Source: Phaseolus vulgaris (taxonomy: Eukaryota > Streptophyta > Magnoliopsida > Fabales > Fabaceae). Taken from it: a stretch of 64,000 nucleotides of DNA. The notes under the pieces are model-generated. The model was given only the letters and a program-made list of their open reading frames with translations, was not told where the DNA came from and did not search any database. This document shows, piece after piece, positions 48,301-61,374 of the stretch. Both the position numbers and the translations under genes were made by a program. Every line of letters begins with the position of its first letter. Position 1 is the stretch's first letter. The stretch covers positions 33,578,608-33,642,607 of the forward strand of contig NC_023758.2 in assembly GCF_000499845.2 (NCBI RefSeq), given 5' to 3'.

Positions 48301-50049
48301 GGAAACAAAAGATTCACGAAGATATTGGGATTCTTGTAACTGCAATTATTTTCAGGAGAACCGCAAGCTCTCAATAACCCATCAACAACATTTTCAAGAA
48401 GAGCTTCATTTTATAATTAGGTTCAACTACTCAAGTGGTTCTTATAGTCAAACAAACTCTACCTTTTTGTCCCTATATTTAATCACCCTTTTTATTTTAG
48501 TCCTTATAAATTTTATTCTTAATCTCTTTTAGTCCCTATGAGTTTAGATGGTAGGGACTAAACTGATTAAATATAATATGCATAGGGATTAAAAACAATT
48601 AAAATGGTGTGTCATGCTATAAGTATTTGTTATTAGGTCCTGCTGATTAATTCATGTCAGAACATTGGTTTATTTGGCTCCTCTGTTTGTTTTCTATTTT
48701 TAAAAACGTGCAATGGATGCATGGAATTCATATTTCTTCAAGTATATTTTGTTAAGTAAGGTTATTTCTTGGAATTAGGCAACAGAGAACTTGGAGGTAC
48801 TCGTGATCTCATAAATCAATATAGGCTTTGGCCCTATTATGAATTCTTCTGCAAGAAGCCACTTCCAGTGTCAATTTCCGAGACACATTATCTTCGCAAT
48901 GTGGTTGGTGACACAAAAGTCAGGAAAGGAGAAGGAATGGAACTGGATCAGCTCTGTCAGAACCCAGAACCAAGTGAGAAAAAAGCTTCCTTATGCCCTT
49001 TTGACTTGGATTTACTAAGTGAAGCTTTCCATTTGAAGGAAATGAGTCCAGTCCACCTTTCTTCTGTAAGATTTTTAATCTCTTCTATGGCTGCATGTTT
49101 GATCCTTTTATTAAAGAAAACTGAACAATTCAAAATCACGTTTCATTGTCATGTTAAAAAGACATGTTATGCCAATGTGCTATACAATGGTCAGAAGGGG
49201 CTCCCAAATGCAGTGCTCAAGGCAGAGAACCAGTCCAGAGATCACGAGAGGAAGAAAAAAAAGGTCAAAGATAAGGGTGAAAGGTACAAGAAGCAGAAGC
49301 ACAGACTACATCGAGTAAATAATAGAAGTTGTATAGAAAACATCAGAATCAAACCCAATGATCCTCATCCCTTGCAATTGAAGAACCAACAAAACAAGGT
49401 TTGTTCTTAGTCTTTCTTCCCACTATTATGTATTGTGTATAATGTTAAATTTTACGCTAATTTTAACATTTACATAAATGTCACCGCCCTGTAAAATACC
49501 AAATGCCAGGAGTGGGGTGTTCTATAATATATTATTGACCTTGTTTACATGCCATAAACAAGTATAATCAGCAAAATGAAAAGGTTTAGTGGATTATAAT
49601 ATAATCAAATGTTAACTACTTTCACCCTCTTATTCTTGGATTAACTGAGATTCTATTTTCAATGATTTTTTTTTTAATTTTTGATCTCAAATTTAAGTGA
49701 AAGACTTCAGGTAAAAAAGTTTATTTTAAATTTGATTTGTAGAATTAAATGATATTGACTAACTTCATTTGCTTAAAAATTGGTTAATTTAGCTTACATC
49801 TGAGTTCAAAATGAGTAGTATATTTCATAGTATCTCTTTGAATGGGAACAGCGAATAGTTACTACCCAAAGCCACGTTAAGACATGATATTGGTTACCAT
49901 TTGTAATATGAATATATTATTGAGGTTATCATTTGTACATGCTGTTTATATGCAGACTTAAATTGCACTAAAATCTAATTTTATCTTTATTTAACTCTCA
50001 GAAAAGGAGGACAGATTCAAGCAAAGTTCCTTCTGTTTGCAAGCGATAA
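45356..50049 (+). CDS. MED19: Mediator complex subunit 19-like protein (MED19)
   Basis: Four coding exons: 45356-45386, 48779-49065, 49195-49398 and 50002-50049. They total 570 nt (189 aa), GT-AG, with consistent phases. The 31-nt first exon gives MDLEDKSFGRG, the N-terminus typical of plant MED19. Exon 2 then gives ELGGTRDLINQYRLWPYYEF, FFCKKPLPVSI, HYLRNVVGDTKVRKGEGM and PFDLDLLSEAFHL, all family landmarks. Exons 3-4 are Lys/Arg-rich (HERKKKKVKDKGERYKKQKH) and end SSKVPSVCKR. MED19 is a nuclear Mediator component that links transcription factors to RNA polymerase II. Compared with the Arabidopsis protein as I remember it, the Lys-rich C-terminus is shorter and has a different ending. Intron 1 is 3.4 kb and contains foreign-looking sequence (61-bp repeats, BED fragment). 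Reading frames that run through intron 2 are not the spliced product. Confidence 0.88.
47655..47790. repeat. 61-bp tandem repeat in MED19 intron 1
   Basis: The unit starting CCTACACCCTGCACTGCTGC occurs at 47655 and again at 47716, nearly identical. A broken third copy begins CCTGCACCCCTCTG at 47777. The unit is much richer in G+C than the surrounding intron. Confidence 0.92.
47921..48160 (+). pseudogene. BED zinc-finger fragment (hAT-like N-terminus) inside MED19 intron 1
   Basis: A short ATG frame at 47921 (MASTEPVGGSDKLQR) stops after 15 codons. From 48034 another frame reads DWKHIVSVVGDTRKVNCKYC, strongly like the start of plant hAT BED fingers (WKH..V.GDTRKVKCKYC), and continues GRGLLFEASVNQNH before a stop. 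The two zinc-ligand cysteines are present (CKYC), but the His pair is not clearly formed. No downstream transposase core was found nearby. It is either a transposon fragment or a captured exon, on the same strand as MED19. Confidence 0.5.
48429..48640. repeat. MITE-like tract with TAGTCCCTA / TAGGGACTA inverted motifs in MED19 intron 1
   Basis: The phrase TTTAGTCCCTATGAG near 48529 is mirrored by TAGGGACTAAA near 48552. Similar TTTTGTCCCTATA and TTTAGTCCTTATA occur upstream at 48463 and 48497. Non-coding. Such AGTCCCTA motifs are common in plant repeat elements, but I could not define the ends. Confidence 0.35.
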
Positions 50050-53000
50050 AAACACTTGAAAGAGAGGCAGAATTTGACTCTTTTTTTTCTGGGACATATG
50101 TGATGAATTCAGAAGCTGACAGTAAACTCTATTTTTGTCACATTTCACATTGTGTTCTCTTCTACATGCTTTAGTTTCCAATATGGCTCGCCCACGTATA
50201 TATCATAGTAGTTCTATAGATGGGTTCAGAGCTATGATTAAAACCATGTTCATCACACTGCAGTAATTTTTAATAACTGGTAAGGTACTTTAAATTTGAT
50301 TGATAATTTAATTCGTAAAATGATTAATTTGACCATCTTTAATACTGCTAATTATATGGTCAGCATTTCTTTTTTATCGTGAGAAAGTGCTGTGAAATTG
50401 AAAGAGGTAAGCCAATTTTGACGAGGAAAATATAGAAAGAAACAAAATATGTATAATAAGTGTCTTTCAAGTAGAAGTGTTTGTGTATTATTATTATTTT
50501 TATGATGTATTCGATAGTGTTGTGTTTATTAACTTGGTAGTTTTTATTTTGTTTTATGATAATATAAAAGTTTGAGAAGTTATCAATTTTATTTCATGAT
50601 GATGCAAAAGGAGTTTGGTAAGTTATAAATTTGGTAAATTATACTAAGAAATTTATTACAAGAAGTTTGCATGTTAAATATGAAATATATCTTCTTCGGT
50701 ATGTTAAATATGAAATATGTATCTTAGCGTACAAAAAGTTTATTTTCAGTCTTAATAAAGGAAAATATTTAATGTAGGTCATAAATACGGAGATAAACTA
50801 AATTAAAATAATATAGCATGGGTCACAATGGTGCATATACTATATATATATATTGTTATAAACCTATTAAAATATGCTAAATATATTTTAGAATCTAAAA
50901 AGTTAAAAAATTATAAAAACGTCTAAATATTTTAAAATCATCATGTTTAATAACAATATCAAGAATCTCATTAATATTAATAAAAAGTTATCCTTTATAA
51001 TATTTCATAATTTAATTTATTTTTTATTGTATTTTGAAAAGTTATTGAGAGAAGACGGAAATTGTTATGAACAAACAAAATCCTAAACCCTAACCTACAA
51101 AATCACAAAAGAAAAAGGGTTCTTTATAAACAAGATTTAAAAAAAATTGATGTGTTTGTCAACTTATTTCGTAAGATGTTGATATTAAGAAAATCTTATC
51201 AAGTTAAAATATTTTCTGACTATTTTCATGAAACGATATTGTGAAAATCTTTTAAACAATTTAGTACACAATTCAAATTTCTCTTTCTTGTGCATTCTAC
51301 ATATTTTTTACAATTATAATTATTACTTAAGCTTTTACTAACTCAATCATCGAAGACTTCTTTTTTAGGTTTACTTTTTAGTCTTTAACAACTAATTAGA
51401 GCACGAAGAGTCCATAAAGTTCATAAAGAAGACTTATTTCTTCTTTCAATAAGAACATTTTACAATTGTTAATAATAAAAAATAAATTATAATTATCATA
51501 AACCATTTTAATCTTTTTTAATTGAGTATTTTATGCCATGTACGAATTATAATTAATTTTACCAAACTTGTAAAATTAGGTAAGACTTCTAATTTATTTT
51601 TTATTAAATATAATATAATTTTTTTGTGAATATAATATACGAAAAGGATGACAGGGAAATATTTGTATTTTGTTCCAAGCTCCTCAATGAAGGAAGATTT
51701 TGTTGATTCCAACCTTCTTATTTGATTATATACCCAAGTAGGGTATTTTGATATTGTCTTTGTAATGGGTTTTGGTCATCTTGTTGGAAGTATTTCTTTT
51801 ATTTTTATTTGAACATTAACTATGTTAAAGAGCGTTTGAATTTGTTTTGGAGTCATTTTTGGTTGAGTTATATTTCAGTTAAAATGTGTTTTCATATATT
51901 AAAATGTTTTTAGATTTGTTAGACTTGCCATGAAGAATATTTTAATCATTTAAAATAATGAATTCATTGATTAAAATTACTTAAAATTCAAAATTATAAA
52001 TTTGTCTCCGTTTTAATAGATTAAAATGACTTTTAATTGATTAAAATTACTTAATTCTTAAGTCCTTTCTTCTAACTTTGTTTTAATAGATATAAAAAAT
52101 TAATCAATTCAAATAACTTAGAGTTTAGAATTTAGTAATTTTAAGAAATTAAAATCTTGTTAAATTTACCTCTCGTTATTCAGGCCATTACTTTTAAATA
52201 AATCATAGCTTGATTCACAACTTTTAATATAAGTCTTCATAATTATAGTGACAATTGCAAACTTAATAGTTTTTTATATATATATATACAATAAAATTAA
52301 AATTAGAATCCAAAATATAATATATTATTACTACAAGAAAATTATTAAATAAAAATTAATTTTAAAGATAAAATATAATTAGTTACTATATTTATTTCAC
52401 ACTATAAATATATCTAAAACAGTTGTTATTATTAATAAAACTTATAAATTAGTTTCTAAATTTATATATTTAAATTCTTAATATTAAGTTTATTATTATA
52501 ATATATATTAATGTTTATAGACCGAGTTGGGATATATTTGTTAGTATACCTACTTAATTCAAAAATTTAATAAAGTTAATTTAATGAACTTAAACTAAGA
52601 AAATAAATATAAAAATAGAGTCAATCCAATTTTTGTATATCATAAACATTCTTTCTAGTGGGTGAAACACAAATTTTGCTAATTGTAAAAAACAAATATG
52701 AAATTCAAGGAGAAAACTTCATTAGGAAATTGTCTATTTTATTGATGAGGAACAGAATGCATTTGTAGAATTGAATTAAATTTTAATAATATTTTTAAAC
52801 TAAACTGAAAGGTATAATTAAGGTAAATTAAATTAAACTGCGTTACATAAGTGAACAAATCCAAATCAAAACAAAATCAATTTTGATCACAAATACGCAA
52901 GCATAGAGTATGTATATGATGTATATGTATTATATTTATGGAAGGGTTTTACATTTTTACCCCTAAATTCTTTTGAATAATCTCTAAATACTTTTTTAGT

Positions 53001-54464
53001 TTTCTACTTTCTATATTTTTATTTTATTAATAATTTTAATTTCTGGTATCAAATAACAAAATTAATTAATAACATAATAACCACATTCCCATCATTAAAT
53101 GAAATAATCAGATGCAGTATTTAAAAAAAGGTAAATAATGTCTCAGCCTAACTTCTCTTCTTTCTCCTATGCAGAAACCTCAAACTTTGACTAAATTTAA
53201 ACAAAAAATAGCATATTGGCCGAATTTGGAAAAAACTTTATTCCATATACGAAAATAAAAATATTAAATGAACTTAACTACTGTTTCTAATCCATATGAA
53301 AATAACTAATTTTGTTTATAATTTAGTATGGAGCTAGTATGAAGGAAGAAGAATCGATTCATTATAAGATCAAATAAAATTTTGATAAATTTAAGAGTAA
53401 ATTACAACATGTACATTTTTCAGACACATCATTAACCGTAATAATTTCTATTACTTCTTATTAAGTGGAGAAACTCATTGTTTAAAGTAGTATTACATCA
53501 ATTTAATTTTTTTAGTGTTATTCACTTATTTGTTGACACACATATTCAAGTTTCTTCTACTTAAAAATTTTCAAATTCTGAAAATCTAAAAATTGAATTA
53601 ATTAAATTATTCTAAACCTTCTATTCAAGACTCGTTAACTAAAACTTGATTTCACCTAAAGATAAACCAAATTTTCTTCTTTCAAATCCTAATGCCACAT
53701 CTTATAAAATTCCTCAACTTTTATCAAATTTCTACTAAATTTCTAACCTGAACTTTTAAAACTATTTTATTTCCCTAATTCATTCCCAAATATTTGAATT
53801 GGAAATAAGAATTTAAGATAAAAGTAGACATAGAGAAGGACGAAATTAGTTTAATTTTAAAAACAAAAGGACTTGATGCTAAAAAAAACTAAGAATCAAA
53901 TTTAATTTAAAAAATAAATATTTATTTAAAAATAAATCCTACATGGTATTAGGTACAACTTCTACCACTACACTTTCATTCATTGCTAAAAGCCCTCAGT
54001 AAACATAACTTAGCCATGAAATAAGGTACTCTCCCCTCCCCAAACAGTTTGTTTGGAATAGCAATAAGCAATTAAACTGTTGAATTGTACTATCACATAA
54101 GTGAATGACATCAGAGATCCTGCGATGGATGGTAGGTATGAAGCATAAAATACCCACAAAATTTAACCCTCATCCAGAAGTATGCACAAGTACCGAATGG
54201 AAATTTCTAAGACTACAGTGATTCACCCTTCACTCCTCTCCCAGACCAACCCCATAGTAGTGTATGATGCCTCTCAGTTCCTTTTATTCTTCTCTATGGG
54301 AAACATTTGTGCAAAATTCTATTTCTTGCAAATTGAATTTGTTATAACTTTTGTGGCCATCGTAGTTTCTTCAAATATTAACCTAGGTGGAGTAAGATGG
54401 GTTCAAGGGTATAAAGAATACAAAGATACAGTGACAAGTCAAAGAGGTAAAGTTGTACTTGTGG
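50050..54464. other. A+T-rich intergenic between MED19 and the galactosyltransferase
   Basis: The two genes are convergent across this gap. Apart from the CACTA-like remnant at 52329-52520 and a small duplicated GTTAAATATGAAATAT phrase near 50668 and 50702, I see no structure. The reading frame at 54182-54472 is antisense to the gene end and shows no family resemblance. Confidence 0.55.
52329..52520 (+). mobile_element. CACTA-type MITE remnant (third copy)
   Basis: It begins TACTACAAGAAAATTATTAA and then follows the same sequence as the copy at 9139 (TTAATTTTAAAGA, TTATTATTAATAAAAC, AATTAGTTTCTAAATT). It decays after about 190 bp and lacks a second arm. Confidence 0.5.
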
Positions 54465-57400
54465 TCATCTGAAGTTGCAGCAACGAGCTCGACCTCTTGA
54501 CAATTTGTCCCACAGACAGATCATCTGTCTTGGTGATTGGTAATGTGCAGTGAAGTAGCCATCCATGCATCCATACTGACAAAACTTCCAGTTGTGAGAG
54601 TACTGGACAGGTGCAACAGTATTGTTATATTTCTCAACCCACATTCCCATGCTTACATCCTCCATTTTAAACAGCTGCCATCAGAATATATTTCAGTCAT
54701 CAATGATATTTATTGATGTGGCACTTGAAAGTGAGGGGGGAGGGGAGACTGCAAAGGTAAATGAAAATAGAAGGTTGACTAACCCTTAGGCTCCTATCCT
54801 TGTGTTGAGATAGGATGAAGGCAACAACATCACTGGAAATTACATATGCTGGCCCATTAGCATAAGGAGGATAAACTTCTTCTGGCCACTCCTGGAACAA
54901 CAAAACACAAACCTCAGATAACAGAACAAGAAAGAACATTTTATAGCATTTCTTGCATTATCTGTACTTGTCCCAAATATTTTAGAGAAGCACAACAACT
55001 AAGCAAAAGAGAATTCAATATAAAAAAAATGTAAATAAAATTATGAAACGCTACTGCAAAAGTTCCAGTGAAAAGTAGAAGAGTGTAGTAGAGTAACACT
55101 GCCAACAGGTTCCAATCAAAGAATAGAAATAGCAAAATCATATTTATACTCCTATGCATATAACTCGTAACTAGTAGTAATCGTATTAGCCTGCCTTTTA
55201 GGGACCCCTATTTGGGTTAAAAAAGAAAAACATCACCCACACAAGTGTCATGAACAAGCCTCACTCTCACATATTAGAGGGTGTAATAGGATGCACGGGA
55301 AACTAAAACACTAATACCTGTATATACTATTTAACCTCCGAGGAGAGCTGGAAATTGATTGTTAAAATTAACAAACAAAAGAAATAAAGCATACAGAGCG
55401 CATGTATGTTGTCACTATCATAATACCTCATAAGTGACTGCCCATTTGCCATTTCTTAGAGGCCGATGTAAGAGATTGAGATTGCCCATATAAAGGGACT
55501 TTTCTGGGGCCACCTTCTCAATTTCCTTCAAGACAGTATCCACCCTAATAAATGTATCATCGTCACATTTCATAACATATGCAGCTGTCACATTCTGAAT
55601 CTGCATAAATGAAAATTAACTTATATCCTCAAGAGATTGAAGAGTTGAAGCAGGTTAAAGCAATTGAAGGAAAGAATTAAAGGAATTGAAGGGGAGGCAG
55701 TTTTCAGTAGCTGAAAGAATTGAACTCACCCCATACTCGCAAATGGCTACAGTTTTAAGCACAACAAGCTCATAGCGATCCATAAAGGGCAAAATGACAA
55801 TATCACCAAAGTAAGCAGCCTCCTTCTTTAGCACTGCATTCACTTCCGTCCTTGTATTCTATAATTGTTGTTTACAACAGGAACAAAAACAGAAAATTTA
55901 GCCACAGAATATCACTACTAAAAAGGAGAGAGACATGAAACAAAAATACACAATACCATCTAAGAATTCCAAACAAACCCAAAACTCAGATTTTCATATG
56001 TACACATTGATTGCACCTTTCAAGTATATAACAATAACTAATCGTGTACAAATTTTAACTAATGATGTTCTTTGCAGTAATTGCATTATATTTCAAACAG
56101 GCATTTCAGGATAGAAAATATCTTATGAAAATCCAAGATCTTGGTGTGTATTTGTGATTCTATCACTATGCCTAATGTAGAAAATCAGTGTAGACCACAT
56201 GATCGTAAAGGCTCTATTACCACACCATGAACCAATTATCAAAAAAGGTTAGGTTGTTAGGAGTGTGGAAAGGCAAATGAATGATTAGTATATCAAACGC
56301 TACTACGTAAGATTTATGAATTAACCTAATACGTCAATCTTGTCTAATGCATTTGCAAGTGAATTATAGCAACACTATGCGCTGAAGATTGGAAGAGTAA
56401 AAGTTGTATTTGCAGACATATTCAAAAAGGATAGCCTCACGGAACTCAACCAAAATTAGCTTAGTCAATGTGATGGCTATCTTAACTCCTAAAAGTCTCT
56501 TACACCATTCACATAGCATGCTTAAGTCACACACCAAAGTCAATGGGTTCCATTGCCAATGGATTTTGCAAGACCAATGCATATAGGTAAGGAACTTTGG
56601 TCCTAAGTTTTTTTCTTTTTGCTTTCTAAGCTAAATTCAGTACTACATACCAAGTCAGGCTTTAATAGACCAAAACACATTTCATTGATTACTGTAAACA
56701 TAAGTCATACCTTCCACTACCCAAATGTCAATAATAGCACTAAACTCCAAACATATGTATAATTAATATGCTTGGTAGGTTGGTTAAGTGAAAAAACCCA
56801 TAGTAGAGCTCAAGCTTTCTTCTGATTTGTTTAATATATTTGAAAGATCACACACTTACCCAAGGAATGAATTTGATACCAGATATCTGAAACACCAATC
56901 CTGATGTGGTAACTCCAAATTCTATTTGCAATAGATAACCAATAAATGCTTGAATCTCAAACCAGATATTCTATCATTTCCCATCACGATTTAAACACAA
57001 TTTTCCTTAGAACTTCCAAGAAATAATCCTAGGAAAGTTGTTTTTCCTTTGTACATGAAACTTTTACTGTACCCTATGACATTCTTGGTATCAGGTGTCT
57101 ATTGTGCTCAAGTCGTTAGTGAATCACTATATGCTTCTATGCCAGATAAAAATAAAGATAAAAACCTTACCAGTGCCACAAAGAATCGTGCTACTACATC
57201 AGAAGACTGGATTGCAGCAGATTGCATCCATGTCTTTCTAACTGCCATGCGTTCTGCAAAGTGATTTGAAGCTGAAAGAACACCAATGAAAAGCATAATA
57301 GGATGTTTTGGTAAAGGTCTGGCTTTCCAGGTCTGTGACATTTCCAGTACCCTTTGAGGTGAGAAACTAGGATGGGAAGTTGGAAGAGAAGTAGCATAAA

Positions 57401-59417
57401 TTGAATGAACATCCAGATCCCCTTTAACTGCCAATCCTGTAGCATCCTCAAGTGTAAATCCCTGGAGATAAAATAGAAAGAAAACATGAGACAGGAAAAA
57501 CTGCTGACCACAGCAGCAGATTATAGAAAAATGGAAATAAATTCCAAGTATTCTCAAAGTTTAAGCTATGGGAGTCACCCTTCACGATGTATAACAGGAG
57601 CTATTACCATTAACACAAATTGTTGAGGGTAAACCAAAATTCTAAATCTACCATCATATATGCAAAACAAATTAACCAAAACTTTTTGAACTCACTAAAA
57701 CAAATTAAAAACACATATCTCACCAGATTACGGTCATTAAGAAGTTAGATATGCAATTACACACCATCTAGATGTTTAGCACATTCATTAAATGAAAACA
57801 CCTAATATTATCTCAAGAAACTTACAGTCCGATATGGAAATGAAGTTACATGGCGACCCCCAATATTAATATGGTATCCATCAACACCGGCACGCAGTGT
57901 AAGGACAAACATTCTGCCCTCTATTAAAGGGAATGGCCAGGTCATTTCTGGTTTTTGCTCACGCCCAATAAACCGCTTAAACCATGATGTTGTCTTGGAC
58001 TCTTTAGAGTCTATAATGTCATTCCGCATCCATTTCTCACACCGTCTGTATCCATCAACTGCCAAATAAAATAATAAAAAATTACAAGAATACAAACAGA
58101 TATAATTTATACATCACCAGACTCACACAATAAACAACTGGAATATCATTAAATGTGAAACAAAAATATTCATAAGACTACTAAAAATTGAAAGATATAA
58201 GACGCTATTTCTATGTTCATGCATATGAGCAGTATAACATATAACTGCAATAACCATTACATGTTTTAAGTTTTACAGCTTTATTAAAATACACCAATCG
58301 GGAAGGTAAAAATTATTGCTCTGTTAAACACGTAATAACCAAGTAGTAAGGTGCGCCTATTTTCATTATTTGTTCGGTTTTTCTTATTCCACATTTACAA
58401 TCATATCAAATGCTTTTTATTTTAAATAATGACAGTGGGGGTACTCAATTCTGCAATACTTTTTTGTTCTCTAAATAACATGCTTCAATATGAAATATGA
58501 TATATCATACCAAGCATTTCTTCTTCATCCCCAGATGGCAGACCGTCACATCTTTGAGAGGCTCCCCAGTGCATTCTGTAACAGGTATTATGCTCAATTA
58601 CCGGTCGTTTGCTCCAATCTCCCCTTATTCGAGGATTCAAGTGGAGGATCTTTGGAGGATCCTCCCCATCCACTGACTTAAGCCCCTGCAATTCAACCAT
58701 GAATTGTGAAACTGAAACCAGCCCTCCACCTTTATTTTTCTTGGAAAGCTGGGGAACATACTCCTTGTGAGCATAATGAGGTGTCCCAACCACAGTGATT
58801 GAAGAACCAGCTGCAAGCCCACAGGGAAGAAACATTAAATTATCTCCTTTCATCAACTCATCCCCACTCATGGACACCCAAGAAGGGCATGACTCAGGCT
58901 TTCCATCAAGGATAGAGCTCTTTACCGGCTCCTTCTCATCAACCTTATCTACTTCCTTCCAAGCCTTCAACCCCAATATCCATGCCTCCTCCTCCATCTT
59001 CTCAAGCACAGACAAATCGTTGGTCCTCTTAAATTCCCGCATTATCTTCCCAGTTATCCTACCATACCGAGAGGGAATCTGCATCGGAGACTCCGGAAGA
59101 CGCTCTTCCTCCTTTTTTGGCTCCGTGTTTGGCCTCAAGGGAGCATCCTGGTCCCCATTATCTTCCAATCTCCTGTGAAATGCATCTCTATAAACAGAAC
59201 TCACAATAGACTTGCTCAAATCTGAATCTTCAGAGTCCCAAACAGCTGCCCCCTCCAACCTATTATAACTCTCATCCCCACTTAACGTTGACACGATTCT
59301 TAAAAACTGTGGAAATTTACACGACACAAACAACAAGTACAACACCCCAATGCCAAACAAAAAGTGAGACAGTCTAAACCTCCGCGGGTTAGGAGGATCA
59401 CTTTTCGATTTCTTCAT
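54465..59417 (-). CDS. Galectin-domain beta-galactosyltransferase (GT31; hydroxyproline O-galactosyltransferase-like)
   Basis: Seven exons on the minus strand: 58511-59417, 57826-58058, 57171-57461, 55730-55858, 55427-55600, 54784-54891 and 54465-54674. They total 2052 nt (683 aa), all GT-AG, with matching phases. It is a type II Golgi-style protein: a short basic N-tail ([15 protein letters not shown]), a membrane anchor at about residues 16-33 and an acidic stem. A galectin-like domain spans about 195-380 ([32 protein letters not shown]). The GT31 catalytic domain follows, with [21 protein letters not shown] and the metal-binding DDD at residues 533-535 (MKCDDDTF). Later landmarks are [13 protein letters not shown] and [10 protein letters not shown]. 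Plant enzymes with this lectin-plus-GT31 layout (GALT2-6) add the first galactose to hydroxyproline of arabinogalactan proteins, which is the likely role. The start is the ATG at 59417; the frame is open slightly upstream but without an ATG. The length is normal for the family. Confidence 0.95.
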
Positions 59418-61374
59418 CTCCAACAACCACACTCTCTACAAACACAACAACAATCTCCTCTCCCCACAAGACCAAATTTGGAAGGCAAACCCACATTCAA
59501 ATTCTCAACAAAAATGTAAAGGTCCTACATCAGGCAACGGAGCTAGACATTTTCACCGGAATCAGAAGAATCAAACCTCAGCGATGCGGGAGAGATCGAG
59601 CTTCGGAAATCAACCAATGTAACAAGGAATCAACGAATTGGGAAGAAACCCGTTTCAATTGGACCCGGAGAACCATTAAAGCTTCAAGCTTTAGACAGAA
59701 CTCCGTGAAAAACTCGATCTCCACCCTGAACCCTAATGCACTACCCTGTAACGTGAATGGCTATGAGCCTGGAAATGAACGCTGTAATGATGACATTTGA
59801 AAACGAAGGGGAGGGGACCCAGAATTTAAAATAATAGTAACAATAACAATAATAATAATAACAATAAATAAAATAAAAGAAGAATAAATCACTGAAAAAA
59901 CAGAAGTCACTTTATTTTATTATTTTCTTATTTCTTATAGCCAAATTCCCGATACTAAATGTGATACCTTTTTAATGTCCAGATTTCATTGGTAAGGAGC
60001 ATTTCGAATTTTGTCTACTGCAGTTAGTTAATACCATGGACAACAAATATTAATACTCACATAAATAATCCTATGATAGGATATTTTATAGTTTAAATTT
60101 CTAGAAGTGATTACTTTCACGTTAGGTAATAATCTCAAATAAATTATTTTATTTTTACTGCAGTTTCGTTAAAAACTAATCACCTTATTTATAATTTTGT
60201 ACTTTTCACAAAATAAATTTATATTAATATATTTGTTGAGTATGGATAAAAACATTTGATAATATATAAGTGAGGATAAATATTATTTTATAAATCAATT
60301 TTATTAGATTAAATTAAATTTAAAATTTATTTTTTAATAATTAAAAAAACTAAAGTCACCGCATTTGTAATTATTTTCTTTTTTCATAACGTTGCATTTT
60401 TAATTTGCTTATAATTTATTTTTCATGTAATATAATTTGTAACATAGGTAATTCAAATTGTACTTTTAAAATTTATAATATATAGTTTTTTTTTTCACTT
60501 GATAATAACATTAACATTTTGGTAAAAGCATTTTTGGTTTGATCGTTTTGGGCATATGTGCCTTGCTTCATCACTAATTAGCTTTTGTCGTGTGTTGGTA
60601 GCTTGTGCAAGTTTCTTTATTATTTGAGGAACCACGTTCTCATTATTTGCCGTCCTAAGTTTCTTGGTATCTAAGAAGTTTGCATCAAATAAAGGAAATA
60701 ACTTAAAATATCGGTTTGTTGCATTTTCTTCAAACATCTATAGTTAGCAAATTGACAAGATTATTCTTTACCTATATAAGATTAAAGTTACATGCTAACT
60801 TAACCTTATCTTTCATCTATTATAGGGTTTTTTTTTATCAATTGGAAATATCATTTTGTTAAAAAAAAACTTGTTTAAAAGTTTATATCGCATGATAAAT
60901 AAATAAGCTAGTCTATTAGTTGAAATGCTTTTTTAAAAGCTTAAATCACTTTTCCCCCAACAATACTGATATTTATTGGTGACTATAATGGCCTAACTGG
61001 TGTCATTAGAAAGAGTTTTCTAAACAAAAAAGAATTTATGTTTAACAAGTTAGGCAATCCACTCTCACTAAGTAATTCACCATATTTTCATCCTTCCACT
61101 GCTTAATTACTTTTAAGCAATATTTAAATAAATAGAAAAGGATAAATAGTATTATCTGATATTTGTAAAAGATTTAGAATAATGTTTTTCAAATTATATT
61201 TATTTCATTTTCCTTTGCTTTATAGACATATATAATATTTTTTACTTATTTTTAAATGTTATGATTTTGTTGTACATTTATTATTAGTTTGATGTAGAGC
61301 ACCTATGGTAAAGCATTTTCACGACTTTAGAATATTTCTTCCTAAAATGTCTCAATATGTGTTACTTTTTAAAC
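59418..61374. other. 5' flank of the galactosyltransferase and A+T-rich intergenic
   Basis: The first ~350 bp are less A+T-rich and are probably 5' leader and promoter. Beyond that there is no recognised gene. An 80-codon frame at 60495-60737 (minus) has an ATG but no identifiable domain. Confidence 0.5.

Noticed and set aside
48769..49410. MED19 as one uninterrupted 213-residue frame
   Set aside because: The middle portion (LISSMAACLILLLKK...) is intron 2 read through. Splicing GTAAG at 49066 to the AG before 49195 restores the family sequence, and the true start is the small exon at 45356.
54182..54472. A 96-residue plus-strand frame
   Set aside because: It lies at the antisense end of the galactosyltransferase gene and has no recognisable family or splice partner.
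59418..59432. A five-residue upstream extension of the galactosyltransferase
   Set aside because: It would start at GTG; the family N-terminus (MKKSK) begins at the ATG at 59417.
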